A DNA stretch of 64,000 nt. Source: Epilithonimonas sp. JDS. Its GTDB lineage: Bacteria > Bacteroidota > Bacteroidia > Flavobacteriales > Weeksellaceae. Each line of letters opens with the position of its first letter. Position 1 is the first letter of the stretch. The translations under genes and the position numbers were made by a program. Where the stretch lies: NCBI RefSeq assembly GCF_021261315.1, contig NZ_JAJSAX010000003.1, forward strand, positions 343,474 to 407,473, read 5' to 3'. Under the pieces are notes generated by a model. The model searched no databases, had not been told where the DNA came from, and worked only from the letters and a program-made list of their open reading frames with translations. Shown here piece by piece: positions 63,778 to 64,000 of this stretch.

Positions 63778-64000
63778 TTAAGCTGGATTATTTCTTTGCG
63801 TTTCCAATTCCCAGACCCTGTGGTTTGCAACGGCTTTTATAAAGGCGTCATCAGAATTTTGGTTTTGTGAAGTGACAATGGCGGGATCTTCGTGATTTTT
63901 CTTGCTCACGTTACTTGCCTTTAAGATCTCATCAGTTTCGTTTCCGAAATAGATGGCTTTACAATGTTTGTAAGCTTCATTTACAAAAAGAATTGTACCA
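63778..64000 (-). CDS. katE: C-terminal end of a large catalase (partial)
   Basis: Only the 3' end lies in the window: reading in from base 64000 the last residues include TILFVNEAYKHCKAIYFGNE, SNVSKKNHEDPAIVTSQNQN, DDAFIKAVANHRVWELETQR and NNPA before a stop at 63778. The FVNEAYKHCKAI text matches the glutamine-amidotransferase-like C-terminal domain of clade-2 (KatE/HPII type) catalases. It has no start codon in the window. Function: decomposition of hydrogen peroxide. The rest of the gene should continue beyond 64000. Confidence 0.75.
   Translation of the reverse strand, partial: GTILFVNEAYKHCKAIYFGNETDEILKASNVSKKNHEDPAIVTSQNQNSDDAFIKAVANHRVWELETQRNNPA

Overview
The window looks like a chromosomal segment of a low-GC Flavobacteriia bacterium, most like Chryseobacterium or a related Weeksellaceae genus. 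The reasons are SusC/SusD pairs, type IX secretion (T9SS) C-terminal domains, Bacteroidetes -7 promoter elements (TAnnTTTG), near absence of Shine-Dalgarno sites, and many short dispersed palindromic repeats between genes. No tRNA, rRNA, insertion sequence, prophage or CRISPR array is visible. The genus assignment is inference.

Region 1 (1-30.5 kb) is a complete two-armed pectin utilisation locus. The minus-strand arm, read from 19.3 kb down to 0.1 kb, encodes SusC, SusD, a T9SS-sorted PL1 pectate lyase, two CE8 pectinesterases, a DUF4861 lipoprotein, two GH105 unsaturated-uronyl hydrolases, a GH43, a GH28, an alpha/beta-hydrolase esterase and a CE12 rhamnogalacturonan acetylesterase. The plus-strand arm (20.1-30.5 kb) encodes the cytoplasmic route: KdgF, KduI and KduD for unsaturated uronate; UxaC, UxaB and UxaA for galacturonate; then KdgK and KdgA to pyruvate plus glyceraldehyde-3-phosphate; with the ExuT importer and a YhcH-type protein. 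The arms diverge from a 792-bp control region carrying two LacI-type palindromes (TGCAATCGATTGCA and TGCAATCGATTACA), one facing each arm. No regulator gene for them lies in the window.

Region 2 (30.6-37.8 kb) is a minus-strand cobalamin-capture operon. A good -7 element and a B12 riboswitch precede a BtuB-like TonB receptor, a BtuG-like beta-propeller lipoprotein (4-nt overlap), a PKD-like surface lipoprotein, and a large T9SS-sorted protein joining an unassigned N-terminal domain to a DUF5074-like propeller. This last protein is the best candidate for an undescribed component.

Region 3 (37.9-49.0 kb) is an accessory stretch of small redox and regulatory genes: three AraC regulators, two SDRs, three aldo/keto reductases, a MarR-GNAT fusion, a cupin and a flavodoxin-like lipoprotein, with a decayed aldo/keto reductase remnant and two copies of a structured repeat.

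Region 4 (49.0-59.5 kb) is a DNA-repair island. Minus-strand Ku and LigD (NHEJ) lie beside the plus-strand ligase-associated set of exonuclease, ATP-dependent ligase, Lhr-Core-type helicase and metallophosphoesterase. LigD is split into two ORFs exactly at an A10 homopolymer.

Region 5 (59.5-64.0 kb) carries a SemiSWEET, two cold-shock proteins behind a long leader, an acyl-CoA dehydrogenase-like protein, a zinc alcohol dehydrogenase and the 3' end of a large catalase cut by the window edge.

At least six families of short intergenic repeats occur. Two of them keep conserved arms around hairpins whose sequence changes while base pairing is preserved.
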